From Haematococcus lacustris (lineage: Eukaryota > Chlorophyta > Chlorophyceae > Chlamydomonadales > Haematococcaceae), in the NCBI GenBank assembly GCA_030144725.1, contig JASKMD010000018.1, positions 289,373 to 353,372 of the forward strand: a DNA stretch of 64,000 nucleotides, read 5' to 3'. Shown piece by piece: positions 1 to 10,673 of this stretch. Within the stretch, counting starts at the first letter, position 1. Every line of letters begins with the position of its first letter. The translations under genes and the position numbers were made by a program. The notes beneath the pieces were generated by a model that saw only the letters and a list, made by a program, of their open reading frames with translations, was not told the DNA's origin and ran no database searches.

Positions 1-540
1 TTGGTCACTCGGTGCCAAATCCCTTAGCCAAAATCAGGGTCAGCAGGACCCTGCACAGGGTCTCCAGGACCCTGCACAGGGTCCTACGACCATGATGACG
101 CTAGGACCCTGTGCAGGGTCCTAGGACACGGGCCATAGCTCATTACTGGTTGAGACATTTAGCATGTCACCTACTAGGTTGGGCAGCTGTAACCATCCTC
201 TTCAATGGCTCATATCCCCATGTCATGAAAAGTCACTTTGTTCACTTGGTGCCAACTCCCTTAGCCAGAATCAGGGTCAGCAGGACCCTGCACAGGGTCG
301 CTAGGACCCTGTGCAGGGTCCTACGACCATGATGACGCTAGGACCCCGGTGCAGGGTCCTAGGACACGGGCCATAGCTCATCACTGGCTGGGACTTTTTG
401 CATGCCACCTACTAGGTTGGGCAGCTGTAACCACCCTGTACAATCGCTCATACTCACATTTCATGAAAAGTCACTTTGGTCACACGGTGCCAACTCCCTT
501 AGCCAAATTCAGGGTCACAGCCCTACACCTGGTCCAACAA
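1..540. repeat. ~237-bp tandem repeat with palindromic GGACCCTG/CAGGGTCC cores
   Basis: The phrase 'tcact(t/c)ggtgccaa' recurs near 1, 238 and 476, giving a period of about 237 bp and a little over two copies. Each unit holds two or three near-palindromes with 8-bp arms GGACCCTG and CAGGGTCC around a 2-nt centre (for example near 46, 72, 102, 281 and 303). Copies differ by scattered substitutions. Short reading frames here look incidental. Positions 541-659, up to the next gene, hold nothing I recognise. Confidence 0.8.
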
Positions 541-659
541 CTCCCCAACGACTGAGAATTACACTTTGGCCCAAGCGAGTCTTGTCCTCCCTAAGATCAC
601 AGCAACCTACATACCAAGTTTCAGACCTTTACTCTCAAGTTTTACCAGCCAGCCAGCCG

Positions 660-1667
660 CTAATTTGCACGAGTGGTGGGAGGCCTGACAGCCCCACCCG
701 AGCGGGAGGAAGGAGCCCCACGCCATGATGGCGAAGGCGAACGAGGCACGGGGCTGACGGGACGGTTCGGGCACTGGTGGGCTTGGTGCCCCCTCTGGTG
801 GCACTGCCAGCACTCCCCCTGAAACCCACGCCCGCCCCTGGCTTGGCCTCTGCCCCGCCCTTGACCAGCATCCCTAGGCCCCCTGCTACCCGACCTACCC
901 CTGCCCCCGGCCGACCGAGCTGAGAGAGCGACCGCATGAGGCTGACTGTTCTGCAACAGCTGCTCCCTTAGGAGCAGCCTAGGGAGGATGTGCTCGAAGG
1001 TGAGCTGCTCATCAAGGGGCTGCTCAAGGATGGACTGAACAAGCTGCTGGTAATCAGGTGGCAGGCCCAGCAGGGCTTGACAGAGTGGGTCGGAGTACGC
1101 GCCGGTCGAGTTGATGCGCTCGTGCAGCTCCTGGGCCTCAGCCCAGTACTCTTGCACTGACTGACCTGACTGCATGCTCTGCCTGCCAGCCTTAATGATG
1201 AGCTGTTGACGGCTGGCATGCACCTGCTGGGTGTGCATGCTATGCAAGGCTTGCCACAGAGCCCTGGCTGACTCATGCCGGTTGCACAAGGCCCTGTACT
1301 TGTTTGGGTCAACAGAGCTGCAAATGATGGCATGGGCTTTCTCGTCTTGCTCGGGTGTTAGGGATGCTGCCACAGCAGCAGTCGCAGCCGCAGCCACGGC
1401 TGCAGCTGGCGAAATGGCCGGGGTCGCAACCCCGACCGGTCGCGCGGGTGACGCAGCCGCAGCTGAGACCGACCCTAGCCGACTATTTCCCTCCAACCCC
1501 ACAGGCGCTTTAACTACCGCCCCGAGCCCGTGCTGCCTCAGCAGCGCTTTCATCTCAAACTCCCAATTTTCGAACTGAACCCCGGGCTGGCCTAGCTTCT
1601 CCCGCACAGCCACCGCCATCATTGGAACGGGCTCACCGGAAAACTCGCCGCAGCGCTGCTGATTCAA
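660..1667 (-). CDS. Ty1/copia-type Gag (335 aa), element truncated after gag
   Basis: This 335-residue protein has the layout of a copia Gag. An N-terminal stretch (about residues 25-60) resembles the start of a UBN2/DUF4219-type Gag. A helical region follows (about 110-250) with the 'YWAEAQELHERI' and 'LLGLPPDYQQLVQ' phrases typical of plant copia Gag. A CCHC zinc knuckle (CWQCHQRGHQAHQC) lies about 36 residues from the end, in an RG-rich tail. Gag packages element RNA into cytoplasmic particles. The frame stops at a TAG and no protease, integrase or RT follows toward position 1, so the element is cut off or is a gag-only copy. A half-tRNA primer-binding site lies 44 bp upstream of the ATG (1711-1724). 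The protein is clearly different from the Gag of the array at 7802-36724, so this is a second copia family. Confidence 0.75.
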   Translation of the reverse strand: MNQQRCGEFSGEPVPMMAVAVREKLGQPGVQFENWEFEMKALLRQHGLGAVVKAPVGLEGNSRLGSVSAAAASPARPVGVATPAISPAAAVAAAATAAVAASLTPEQDEKAHAIICSSVDPNKYRALCNRHESARALWQALHSMHTQQVHASRQQLIIKAGRQSMQSGQSVQEYWAEAQELHERINSTGAYSDPLCQALLGLPPDYQQLVQSILEQPLDEQLTFEHILPRLLLREQLLQNSQPHAVALSARSAGGRGRSGSRGPRDAGQGRGRGQARGGRGFQGECWQCHQRGHQAHQCPNRPVSPVPRSPSPSWRGAPSSRSGGAVRPPTTRAN

Positions 1668-1710
1668 ACGAACTGCACTTTTCGATGTCGGAATCGTACA
1701 CGGAAGTGAC

Positions 1711-1724
1711 GTGGGCCCATAACC
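1711..1724 (-). promoter_or_regulatory. primer-binding site (initiator tRNA-Met anticodon arm)
   Basis: The plus strand reads GTGGGCCCATAACC, identical to the anticodon-arm segment of plant-type initiator tRNA-Met. The minus strand, which is the element sense, would pair with a tRNA cut in the anticodon loop, as in Drosophila copia. The same 14 bases sit beside the LTRs of the array at 7802-36724. The next bases (TGCGAAGG, from 1725) would be the inner end of the 5' LTR, which would end CA on the element strand. No second copy of this LTR is in the window, so its outer end cannot be placed. Confidence 0.65.
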
Positions 1725-1863
1725 TGCGAAGGGGGCACGTCAATGCCCACCATCGCAGGCCCAAGGCACAGCTTAAGTACACAGTCTCACACCGTCTCAC
1801 ACTTAGGTCAGAGACGACTGCGGGTGGCCTAGGCCTGTTCCCCACAACACGCTAGCAATAGCA

Positions 1864-1888
1864 GGTCACCCCTCCCATTGAACCACCA
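1864..1888 (+). repeat. left terminal inverted repeat
   Basis: Exact 25-bp inverted match to 4051-4075. Confidence 0.7.
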
Positions 1889-2760
1889 ACCCCCCTAACG
1901 ATAAGGGACAACGGCTTTTCCGGACTCATTTCTGCACGGGTTTACACGCGGATTGAAGCGTCGGAATGCGGCCGCGCTGAGCCACACGCTGAGCTGGTCG
2001 GGCATGTTGCCGGGTATCCGACCCTACCGTGCCTGCGGACTTGATGTACGTTGACCCAATAGCAGTGAGTCCCTCGTTAACGCGATGGATAGTGCGCGAT
2101 GTGCGAGGAGGATGTGCGATGTGCGACCTCATGTCCAACATGGAAATCAACATGCGCTGGCTCAGGGGCTCTGAAACTTGGAGGAGACCACGGCAGAAGC
2201 ACAGAAGTGACAACTGCATCGATACCTTCTTCATTAGGCTCCAAAAGGTAGGCAAACCCTCCTCCATGCTGCCCACTCTGCTGATGCCACTATGACGACC
2301 ATGGAACGCAATCGAATGCCCCAGCCCTGCGTCACTGGCTAGGGAACCTATCTGTGGACCCCCTGCCAAGGTCCCAACTCTTGCTGAGATTTGCTAATAG
2401 GGGTTTTACAAGCTGGCGTGTGCACATGCCTACAGCATGCCGACATCCAAGTATCACCCCTACAAGGGGAAGGGAGGGCATGCAGCCCGCTGTGCGCTGT
2501 GTGTGAAGACGACACCAGCTGGTCTTGCTGGCTGGGTGGAGATCCATGTGGAGGGGGAGGCAGCTTCTTACAGATCCGGATGCAATCACACAGCCATTGG
2601 CCAGGTCACAGCCATGATGTCTGAAGTCATCAGGGCCTGCAGCGACCTGGAGCCTCGACAGGTTCCACTAGCCCACAGGACTTGCGCTGAGGCTGCTGCA
2701 GTTGCGCATGCTGTGGGCCAGCGGCTGCAGGGGCAGGAGCCAGCCAGCCAGCTCTAGCCC

Positions 2761-3825
2761 ATGCCCCGTCTCTGCTCCTCACCCACGCAAGCATCTGCAC
2801 AGCCTGGGCCAACCCATGCGCCCTACCCCCACCATCTCCCAGACCATCCACCCTCGCACCCATCACAGCTGCAAAGGTCCAGCCAGCACCACCCGGCCCT
2901 GCCGGCACTGCTGCACCTACCGGGGCTCTCCATCCTCACTAGGCTTGCCACCAACCCTATGACCTCACCTGCCGTGGAGCCCCAAGCAGCAGTAAACCAG
3001 GTGGTGTGTTACTTGCTGGCAGAGCATGACATGGACATGAGGCAGTTGTACATGTGGTCTGATGGGTGTGCAGGGCAGTTCAAGGGCGCCCCAGCCATGC
3101 GACAGCATTGGGGCATGGCACAGAGGTTCAGCATGCCGGTGTGGTGGAGCTATGGGGCTACAGCTCACTTCAAGGGCAGGCATGATTCAGAGGGAGGGGT
3201 GGTGAAGCAGTGGTTGAGGGGTGAGCTCCTGGCTGATCGTGTTGGGAAGTGCAATGCATTGGGGTTTGTGCAGCATTGCAATGCATATCACAAGCCAGCT
3301 GCTGCTGCTGACCCCAGCAAGGCTCACCGTGCACGAGCAAGTGTGGGTCATCGGTGGTGCTTGGAGCTGAGCACACAGGAGGTAAAGCTTTGCAGTGCTC
3401 CACAACGGGATGCACATGCCTTTGCATCATCCATCCCCGGCTCTATGAGCATGCATAGCTGCTTCTTCCCTGCTGCAGGGATCCAGGTTGAGTGGTCACA
3501 GACTGCATGTGCATGTGCCCGATGCATGACCCCCGCACCAAGGGGTGTGTGTATGAGGCCCTCCATCACAAAGTCCTTTGAGGCCATGCCCATGTTCGAT
3601 CAGAAGAGGGATGACAAGCATTGGGACGATGAGTGCCTCACCCTTCTGTGCTCATTTGCACCAGACAGCGTGAAGCAGCTGTGTACCTTGGGCCAGAAGC
3701 TGAGCGTGAAAATGTTAAACGAGTATTGCAAGGCGGTGGGGTTGTGTGTGCCAGCCAACACCTTGCGTGCTGACCTACGGTACATGGTACTGCAACATCT
3801 GAATGAGCAGGCAGAGTGGGATTGA
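2761..3825 (+). CDS. transposase-like protein with WSDGCAGQFKG motif
   Basis: The last ~290 residues (DNA 2961-3825) look like real protein. They contain WSDGCAGQFKG (residues 99-109), then 'WWSYGATAHFKGRHDSEGG' (about 128-146). This arrangement (SDG..QFK, then a W..A(T/S)HFKG..D..GG block) is familiar from uncharacterised transposon-borne eukaryotic proteins of probable DDE type. A Cys-rich stretch (ACACARC, about residues 247-253) and a short C-terminal helical domain follow. The first ~65 residues are Pro/His-rich and may be intronic or spurious. The same frame is open from 2437, interrupted only by a TAG at 2755-2757, so the real gene may start at 2437 or earlier and be spliced or broken. 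It lies between 25-bp inverted repeats, which supports a transposase role. The catalytic residues are inferred, not proven. Confidence 0.5.
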   Translation: MPRLCSSPTQASAQPGPTHAPYPHHLPDHPPSHPSQLQRSSQHHPALPALLHLPGLSILTRLATNPMTSPAVEPQAAVNQVVCYLLAEHDMDMRQLYMWSDGCAGQFKGAPAMRQHWGMAQRFSMPVWWSYGATAHFKGRHDSEGGVVKQWLRGELLADRVGKCNALGFVQHCNAYHKPAAAADPSKAHRARASVGHRWCLELSTQEVKLCSAPQRDAHAFASSIPGSMSMHSCFFPAAGIQVEWSQTACACARCMTPAPRGVCMRPSITKSFEAMPMFDQKRDDKHWDDECLTLLCSFAPDSVKQLCTLGQKLSVKMLNEYCKAVGLCVPANTLRADLRYMVLQHLNEQAEWD

Positions 3826-4050
3826 GCTGGCTGTGTAAGATGACGTTGAGAAAACTGGGCTCCATGCATAAAGTGTACAGCAGTGTACCGCAGCGGAGAA
3901 CTCTGCATCCCGCGTTGTGGGTGTTGTTAGGCAGCACTTGAAAGGCCCATTGCGCACAGCGGAACCGTTCGCGTGCCTGGCAGACTGCCGGTCACCGTAG
4001 GGTGCCAGCAACTCTCACCAGGCACGCCGCAAAGTCAAATGTCCCTTACG

Positions 4051-4075
4051 TGGTGGTTCAATGGGAGGGGTGACC
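4051..4075 (-). repeat. right terminal inverted repeat
   Basis: Exact inverted match to 1864-1888. The stretch 3826-4050, between the ORF stop and this repeat, holds nothing else recognisable. Confidence 0.7.
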
Positions 4076-4920
4076 AGCAGCAGTCTAGTAACGCGTCAAA
4101 TCAGCTACTGTTGTGCTGTCGCTGAAGTGCCGCCAGCCGTGCAAGCCGCTAGTTAGCCATGCACCCCAGCGACCCAGCAGTCCTATCACACATGATTTCC
4201 ACAGTTCGATCATCGTGAACTTTTGCGCATTGTCCCACAAGCACTCCGGAAAGAGGACAGTCGACGACATCCTCAATAGCGAGGACCCGGATGACCCAGC
4301 GGCCACCGCTGAGCCTGCTCCCCGAGCAGAGAGGCCTGCTCTTAGAGCAGAGAGGCGTTACACGCCTATACCCATCCCGCACTTCGCGGAGGTACCGCCG
4401 CAGGCATCTGCGAGACCTCCGCCCCGCAAGGAGCGAGGCTTCCTACCACCACGCAAAGAGCGAGGTACATCAAGCACGGCAGCCCCGCCACCAGCTCCAC
4501 CACAGCCCCGCCACCACCCTAACCGCCAGATCGATCAAGACTGCCGCGCTGCAAGCAATACAAGCAAACCGCTGACCAACTACACGCCATCAACAGAGTA
4601 GAGGAGAGGAGAAGGACAATTTGTACGCTTTGCTCAAGCAACACTCAACGCCTCAAAGTCCAACTGTTGCGGCACAGCCTACTGTCATCAACACACAGCC
4701 ACAGCCACACCCCAACACAACATTTGTGGCAGCACGCAAAGCAGCAAAAACCCAGCCGTAGATTGAGACCCCGCCTCAGCCTTATGACCAGCCAGCACCA
4801 CCGGACATGATGACTGTCATGGCTGCTTTGAATGCGTTGCGGGCTGAGGTGCAAGTGGTGTCACAAAACAACAGCACTGTGATGCAAGTGTTGCACCATC
4901 TCACGACTAATGCACCTGCT

Positions 4921-5764
4921 CCACCCCCACCCCCACCCCCACCCCCACCCCCACCCCCACCCCCACCCCCACCCCCACCCCCACCCCCACCCCCACCCCC
5001 ACCCCACCCCCACCCCCACCCCCACCCCCACCCCCACCCCCACCCCCACCCCCACCCCCACCCCCACCCCCACCCCCACCCCCACCCCCACCCCCACCCC
5101 CACCCCCACCCCCACCCCCACCCCCACCCCCACCCCCACCCCCACCCCCACCCCCACCCCCACCCCCACCCCCACCCCCACCCCCACCCCCACCCCCACC
5201 CCCACCCCCACCCCCACCCCCACCCCCACCCCCACCCCCACCCCCACCCCCACCCCCACCCCCACCCCCACCCCCACCCCCACCCCCACCCCCACCCCCA
5301 CCCCCCACCCCCACCCCCACCCCCACCCCCACCCCCACCCCCACCCCCACCCCCACCCCCACCCCCACCCCCACCCCCACCCCCCACCCCCACCCCCACC
5401 CCCACCCCCACCCCCACCCCCACCCCCACCCCCACCCCCACCCCCACCCCCCACCCCCCACCCCCACCCCCACCCCCACCCCCACCCCCACCCCCACCCC
5501 CACCCCCCACCCCCACCCCCACCACCCCCACCCCCACCCCCACCCCCACCCCCACCCCCACCCCCACCCCCACCCCCACCCCCACCCCCACCCCCACCCC
5601 CACCCCCACCCCCACCCCCACCCCCACCCCCACCCCCACCCCCACCCCCACCCCCACCCCCACCCCCACCCCCACCCCCACCCCCACCCCCACCCCCACC
5701 CCACCCCCACCCCCACCCCCACCCCCACCCCCACCCCCACCCCCACCCCCCACCCCCACCCCCA
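4921..5764. repeat. (CCCCCA)n hexanucleotide tract, ~840 bp
   Basis: About 140 units of CCCCCA, with occasional 5- or 7-bp units that change register. It makes Pro/His, Pro/Thr and poly-Pro frames on the plus strand and Gly/Val/Trp frames on the minus strand, none of which should be taken as genes. It follows a gag-like segment whose last codons are Pro-rich, so it may have grown from a proline run in that gag. Confidence 0.95.
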
Positions 5765-5786
5765 ACTGTACACAATGCCCCATCAG

Positions 5787-6102
5787 TGCAAGGCCTGGTT
5801 AAGTTGAGTGTAGTGAAGGAGTTTGATGGTAAGGGTGATGTGAACAGTTCCCTTTTTGGGTGGAGGACATCTTTTCTATGTATTACAGTATGTCTGATGA
5901 GCAGAAGATTGTGAGTCACCTCGCACTGAACGGTGCCACACTTTGATTAGGCCATCAAATTTTACACTGGTGCTCACAATCTTCTGCTCATCAGACAAAC
6001 TGTAATACAAAGAAAAGATGTCCTCCACCTGAAAAAAGGAAGTTGTTCACATCACCCTTACCATCAAACTCCTTCACTTCACTCAACTTGATCAGGCCTT
6101 GC
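5787..6102. repeat. long inverted repeat of a gag fragment (hairpin)
   Basis: The arms 5787-5915 and 5973-6102 are reverse complements with a few mismatches and small indels, separated by a 57-bp loop. Both arms carry the same Ty3-capsid-like coding segment. The right arm keeps some positions closer to an open frame. Confidence 0.8.
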
Positions 6103-6445
6103 ATTGGGCCTTGCAGTGCACTGGGGACGGCATTGGCATCAATCACATGGCACCACACCTGCTGAACATACAGCTCTCTACAGAAGTCCGCACGAGCTTG
6201 ACTAGGTTCAGGCTAGGCAACAACGATTTGGGGGTGGAGAAGGCTCGGTTTGAGGGGGCTACTTTCATTGATCCCACATGCACAAGATGGACAGGGGGGT
6301 TAGTGGATGACGCCATACATTTCATCTTTCAGAGCGCTGCCACGAGATCCATCAGGGGAGCAGCCGGAGTTTGCCATGTCTTTTCAGAACAATACTGAGA
6401 ACTTGCATGCCTTCATTTTGAGCCCATGTGCACCTTTGTTTGTAC

Positions 6446-6450
6446 AGCTT
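6446..6450. repeat. target-site duplication AGCTT (left, outermost LTR element)
   Basis: AGCTT directly precedes the left LTR and recurs directly after the right LTR (45475-45479), 39 kb away. Confidence 0.75.
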
Positions 6451-6863
6451 TGTTACAGTTCTGCTGCGCGGTCAGGATGCATGGCTGGCTGCGAACTAAA
6501 CTCCGGCTGCAGCCGCCAGAGACATGTTGCCGCTGTGGCTGACTACGTACTCGTAGACAGCTTCCGACTAGCGTGGCAGTGCTTTGTACTTACATCGTCA
6601 AGAAGATGGCATCAGTAAAACACTTCTCATCGCATTCCTACGTCACTGAACCAGTCATCCGATCCAGAGTCCCCAGAAGTCAGAAGTCCGAAGTCCCAAG
6701 TCCCTACACTAAGCTGCGCTCAGGCATAAGTAAGTCCAGAGTAACTAACAACCGTCATGACAAAGTAAGACATGACAAACCCAGATCTCGCATGCAGGGC
6801 TGAAAAGATCTGCATGCGCATTTCAAAACATAAGCATTCTGGATTCAAAGCAGGACTGTTACA
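6451..6863 (-). repeat. 3' LTR of outermost element (413 bp)
   Basis: Starts TGTTACAG and ends CTGTTACA on the plus strand. It matches 38119-38194 joined to 45138-45474 almost base for base; the other copy ends CTGTAACA. Confidence 0.8.
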
Positions 6864-6877
6864 CTCTCCCCCACTCC
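6864..6877 (-). other. polypurine tract of outermost element
   Basis: The minus strand reads GGAGTGGGGGAGAG immediately before the LTR's TG, the usual site of plus-strand priming. From here to 7512 lies the element's 3' untranslated region, in which I see no gene. Confidence 0.65.
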
Positions 6878-7512
6878 AAAAAGCTACGTCCCGGAGCTTG
6901 CATCGTCTGGGTGAGACAGTTATTCGAACACAAAGCAGGCAGGCAGTTAAAAGCAGGCAGGCAGGTAAAAGCAAACATGCACATGCTACATGCAAACAAG
7001 CAGTCATGCACCACGCTACATGCACACCAGGTGCAAGAGAGCACGAGCTAAGTGTCTCGATGTTGTCTTGTTCTCCACTCCAGAGCTGGCGTCAGCTCGC
7101 GGTGATGACATGTCCAGACGTGAAATCAGCAGCCGAGTGATGCATAAGAAAGCAAGAGAAGGTGGTAGCGAGAGAGGTTGGTAGATGTTGTGATTGATAG
7201 AGGTGGTGGTAAACGTGAACAGTTGGGTGAACCGAACTGTTGTGCACATGGAAGACACCATTGTGCGACGCATGTGGTATTCTCGACGTGAACCGGCCTT
7301 CTTGCCAGCCAGTGCAGCCGCTCGGTGGCGCTGGTACTGTACATCTGCGTGTGGAGAGTTACTCCTTCGTGTTTGTGTGTGTTCGGGTTTTCTTTCCCCT
7401 GCGTTGTGTTGTATTTGTTCGGGATCTCATTGCCCAGGACGTTTGACGCGCCCTCTGCGTGTGTTTTCGTTGGCGGTCGTCGCGCCCTCCTCTGTGTGTG
7501 TGATTGCTTACA

Positions 7513-7657
7513 ACCCCGGCCATTGGCCATGCCAATCCGTGCCAGGCGCGACGCTCACACCACGCGCTAGTGAAGGGTAGCTGAGGCTATCGCGGTAAGT
7601 CACGCGCGCTGAAACTCGCGTTTTAGACTGAAGCCTCCCAGATCACTCCGCCCGCCA
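7513..7657 (+). repeat. 145-bp inverted repeat, left arm
   Basis: Matches 37627-37771 in inverted orientation with few differences; the outer ends read ACCCCGGCC / GGCCGGGGT. No target-site duplication was found beside either arm. The arms may be the terminal inverted repeats of a ~1.3-kb DNA element (7513-7801 plus 36730-37771) that was itself hit by the copia array. Positions 7658-7801 hold nothing recognisable. Confidence 0.7.
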
Positions 7658-7796
7658 TTCCCGCGGACTGTGAACATGGTCGCTCGCTGCAGCCTGGGGC
7701 TCAACGGGGTGCGACCGTACGTGGGTCGCAGGTCGAAGCGCAAGATTCCCTGGGTTGGGTCGGGACCCCTCATGGCCCGGCCCCTTCCTGACACCT

Positions 7797-7801
7797 GGCC
7801 C
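7797..7801. repeat. target-site duplication GGCCC (left, copia array)
   Basis: GGCCC precedes LTR1 and recurs at 36725-36729, directly after the truncated LTR5. Confidence 0.7.
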
Positions 7802-8305
7802 TGTTGGAAGAGCACGGGCAGACGCGGACACCAGTTCAGGGTAGTTACATTGATCTGCCACAACTGCTAGCGCGCAGCCTTGCGCCTACCTGTTGGAAGA
7901 GCACGGGCAGACGCGGACACCAGTTCAGGGTGCCTACGACTGCCGGGTGTCTGCCCTAAATACGGCAGTCACACTCGCACTCATCGCGGCCGGGCCGCTG
8001 GCAGGCACACCCTACAATCCCGGTGCTTGATCTCAACTGCACCGGGAGGGTATGCAACTAACACTCCCACTCAGAGGTCTGGCTAGGTGAGAGCAACAAC
8101 TTAGCGCTTCCAACAACTGTTTAAGCAAAACGACTGGCGGTCTGCAGGCATGCAAGCCTGAGCCAAGCAACAACTGCGGGCAACTCTCAGTTTATGGCAA
8201 AAGCAAACCATGCTGAGTCTAACAGGCTGTTAGCAGGCATGCAGGCCTGTGCCTAGAACCCTTCCATGCTCCAGTCCTGATGTACATTACAGGCTGGATA
8301 CCACA
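7802..8305 (-). repeat. LTR1 (3' LTR of unit A), 504 bp
   Basis: Begins TGTTGGAAGAGC and ends GGATACCACA on the plus strand (TGTGG...CCAACA in element sense). The first ~41 bp recur 89 bp further in, at 7891, a short internal duplication present in every LTR of the array. Confidence 0.85.
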
Positions 8306-8338
8306 GGCTGTTTCAGATCGGACAAGACCTGTGCCTGT

Positions 8339-10635
8339 TCAGCTGAACACTCCGCATCCTTGCTTGCCCATGTTAAACTGAACTGCTGCCAAAGGCTTGG
8401 TGAGGATATCTGCCAGCATGCTGGAGGTGTGGCAGTAGTGGAATGCTACCTCACCTCTGCTGATGCGCTCTCTGACAAAGTGATGGTGTACGTCAATATG
8501 CTTTGCTCGTGAGGTGGCCATGGGGTTGTGCAAGAGCTGAATGGCTGCCTGATTGTCACAGCCCAGGTGCACACAGCTGGCATCCAGCTGAAGATCCCTC
8601 ATAAGCTTGCGCAGCCACAGAGCCTCCTTGGCTGCGCTGGACGCTGCCATATACTCTGCTTCTGCTGTTGACATAGCCACAGTCGGCTGGAGGCGGCTGG
8701 ACCAGCTAATGGCACCCCCATTCAGAGTGAAGATATACCCAGTGGTGCTTCTGGCTGTGTCCTTGTCCCCTGCATAGTCTGCATCAGAGAAGCCCTGCAG
8801 CCCTGACACACCACCAAACAGAAGTCCTTGATCTGCAGTGCCCTTCAGGTAGCATAGCACACTGCAGGCGGCCAACCAGTGCTGCTTAGTGGGTGCAGAC
8901 ATGTGCCTGGCCAAGGCGCCCACAGCAAATGCAATGTCTGGCCGTGTGCAGCAGGTCAGGTATAGCAGGCTGCCCACCAGTGCACTGTAATGATACAGAG
9001 TCGTGTCCAAGGCATCCCCTTCCCTGACTAGCTTAACAGCAGGAGCCATGGGCAGAGGCTTGCTGTGGGCTGCTGACTTGCTGTTGGCTGTGACCAGCTC
9101 CTGGATGAATTTGTGCTGGTCAAGCTTGATGGTGCCCTCAGCTCTGTCCCTGGTCAGCTGCATCCCTAGGAACCACCGGGCCTCACCCAAGTCCTTCAGT
9201 TTGAAGGCTGAGGACAGCTGCTTCTTCACGTAGGCCAATCCTGCGGTGTCCCCCTGCTGGGTGCACAGAAGGCAGTCGTCCACATACACTAGCAGGTACA
9301 CCATGCCAGTGCTCAGCTGCAGGGTAAACAGGGCAGGGTCTGCCTCAGAGGCCTTGAAGCCCATGCTCAGCAGCTCCTCACACAGCCTGGCATGCCACGC
9401 CCTGGGGGCCTGCCTTAAACCATACAGGGCCTTCTGCAGACGGCACACAGTGTTAGTGCTGCCCTCTTCAAAACCCTCTGGCTGCTGCACATAGATGACC
9501 TCCCCTGGCTCTAGCTTGCCGTTCAGGAAGGCTGTCTCAAAGTCTAACTGATGAATCTCCATGTCCTCAGCTGCTGCCTTGGCCAGGAGGGTGCGCAATG
9601 TGGTATGCTTGCTGACCGGTGCATAGACATCTCCTACATCCACACCTGATTGTTGATAGAACCCCTTTGCCACTAGCCTGGCCTTCAGCTTCTCAATGTT
9701 CCCTGCAGCATCACGCTTCACTTTAAGTACCCATTTGGTAGGCAGCACACGTGCATTGGCAGGACGCTCTTCAAGGCACCATGTTTGGTTTGCATGCAAG
9801 GAGGCCAGCTCAGCATTCATGGCTTCAATCCACAAGTCTGCCATGGGACCAGCCAGAGCCTCTGCCACAGTGGGTGTGTCATTGATGGGAGAGTCTGACA
9901 CAGTCAAGGCATTCAGCTCAGGCTGCCTAATCTTGAGTGGTGGGCGTCGGTCCCTTGGTGGGTTGCGCCGTGGCTGGGGTGCACCAGGTGCCTCAGGCGA
10001 AGAGGGCCGTGAGTCAGGTGCATCAGACATGGGTGCAGATGGGTGCACAGATGGGTGCACAGCAGATGGGCGCACCACAGGTCTGGCTGCTGAGGGTGCT
10101 GCGGTTGGTGCTGCTGATCTTGCTGCTGCTGATCTTGCTGATGCTGCAGCTGGTGCTGCTGGTCTTGCTGCTGTTGGTCTTGCTGATGCTGGTGCAGCTG
10201 GCGCTGCTGGTCTTGCTGATGCTGGTGCTACTGATGCTGCTGGTCTAGCTGCTGCTGGCGCTGCTGCTGGTGCTGCACCTGGTGCTGCAGGTGCTGCTGC
10301 TGGCGCTGCTGCTGGTGCTGCAACTGGCTGTGCTCCCACTGTCTCCCTGGCTAGAGGCATGGGTTGAAGACTGAATCTGCCTATTCCTGGTCTGGGTAGT
10401 CTGTTGATGAACTCTAGTTGCTGTTGGTGCCACATGTGGGATCCTGGCTCATATCTGGCAGTCAGGCTGACTTGCTCACTGGGTTCTTGCTCACTGGGTG
10501 GAGAGTCTGAGCTGCTGCTGTCTTGCTGATGTGCCCCTATGTCTTCCAGCGGTCTGGACCGTGGTCGCTGTGCACTGCTGCCTGGCCTGCTGATACTGCT
10601 GCTGCTCCCACTGTCCTCAGAGCTGCTGCTGCTGG

Positions 10636-10673
<38 letters not shown>

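Larger units (their letters stand above)
1864..4075 (+). mobile_element. DNA transposon with 25-bp terminal inverted repeats
   Basis: GGTCACCCCTCCCATTGAAC and the next five bases (1864-1888) recur exactly in inverted form at 4051-4075. Similarity continues inward at a lower level (CG.TAAGGGACA in both arms). The 2.2 kb enclosed contains a transposase-like ORF. AGCA lies just outside both ends (1860-1863 and 4076-4079) and could be a 4-bp target-site duplication, but the right flank is AGC-rich and chance is possible. The superfamily is not assigned. Confidence 0.6.
4113..6110 (+). pseudogene. decayed Ty3-type gag region
   Basis: Several frames together resemble a Ty3/gypsy Gag that has lost its reading frame. 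The segment near 4350-4400 encodes RRYTPIPIPHFAEV, close to [13 protein letters not shown] in the deleted Ty3 element at 20384-21670. From 4807 a frame reads MTVMAALNALRAEVQVVSQN, a coiled-coil-like Gag segment, and runs into a (CCCCCA)n tract. After the tract, 5786-5915 encodes VQGLVKLSVVKEFDGKGDVN and then, after a frameshift, a capsid-like segment (WVEDIFSMYYSMSDEQKIV). That segment is repeated in inverted orientation at 5973-6102. No protease or RT follows. This looks like the remains of an element related to the Ty3 family inserted in unit C. Confidence 0.5.

Noticed and set aside
4921..5764. Telomere-like repeat
   Set aside because: CCCCCA/TGGGGG lacks the T/A run of plant or algal telomere units (TTTAGGG, TTTTAGGG) and lies in a gag remnant.
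4782..5919. Gly/Val/Trp-rich and Pro/His/Thr-rich frames of 290-350 residues
   Set aside because: Produced by the (CCCCCA)n tract; no stop can arise in such a repeat.
9696..10367. 223-residue plus-strand Ala/Gly-rich frame, repeated in each copia unit
   Set aside because: Antisense to the Ala/Pro linker of the copia polyprotein; it recurs only because the units are copies.
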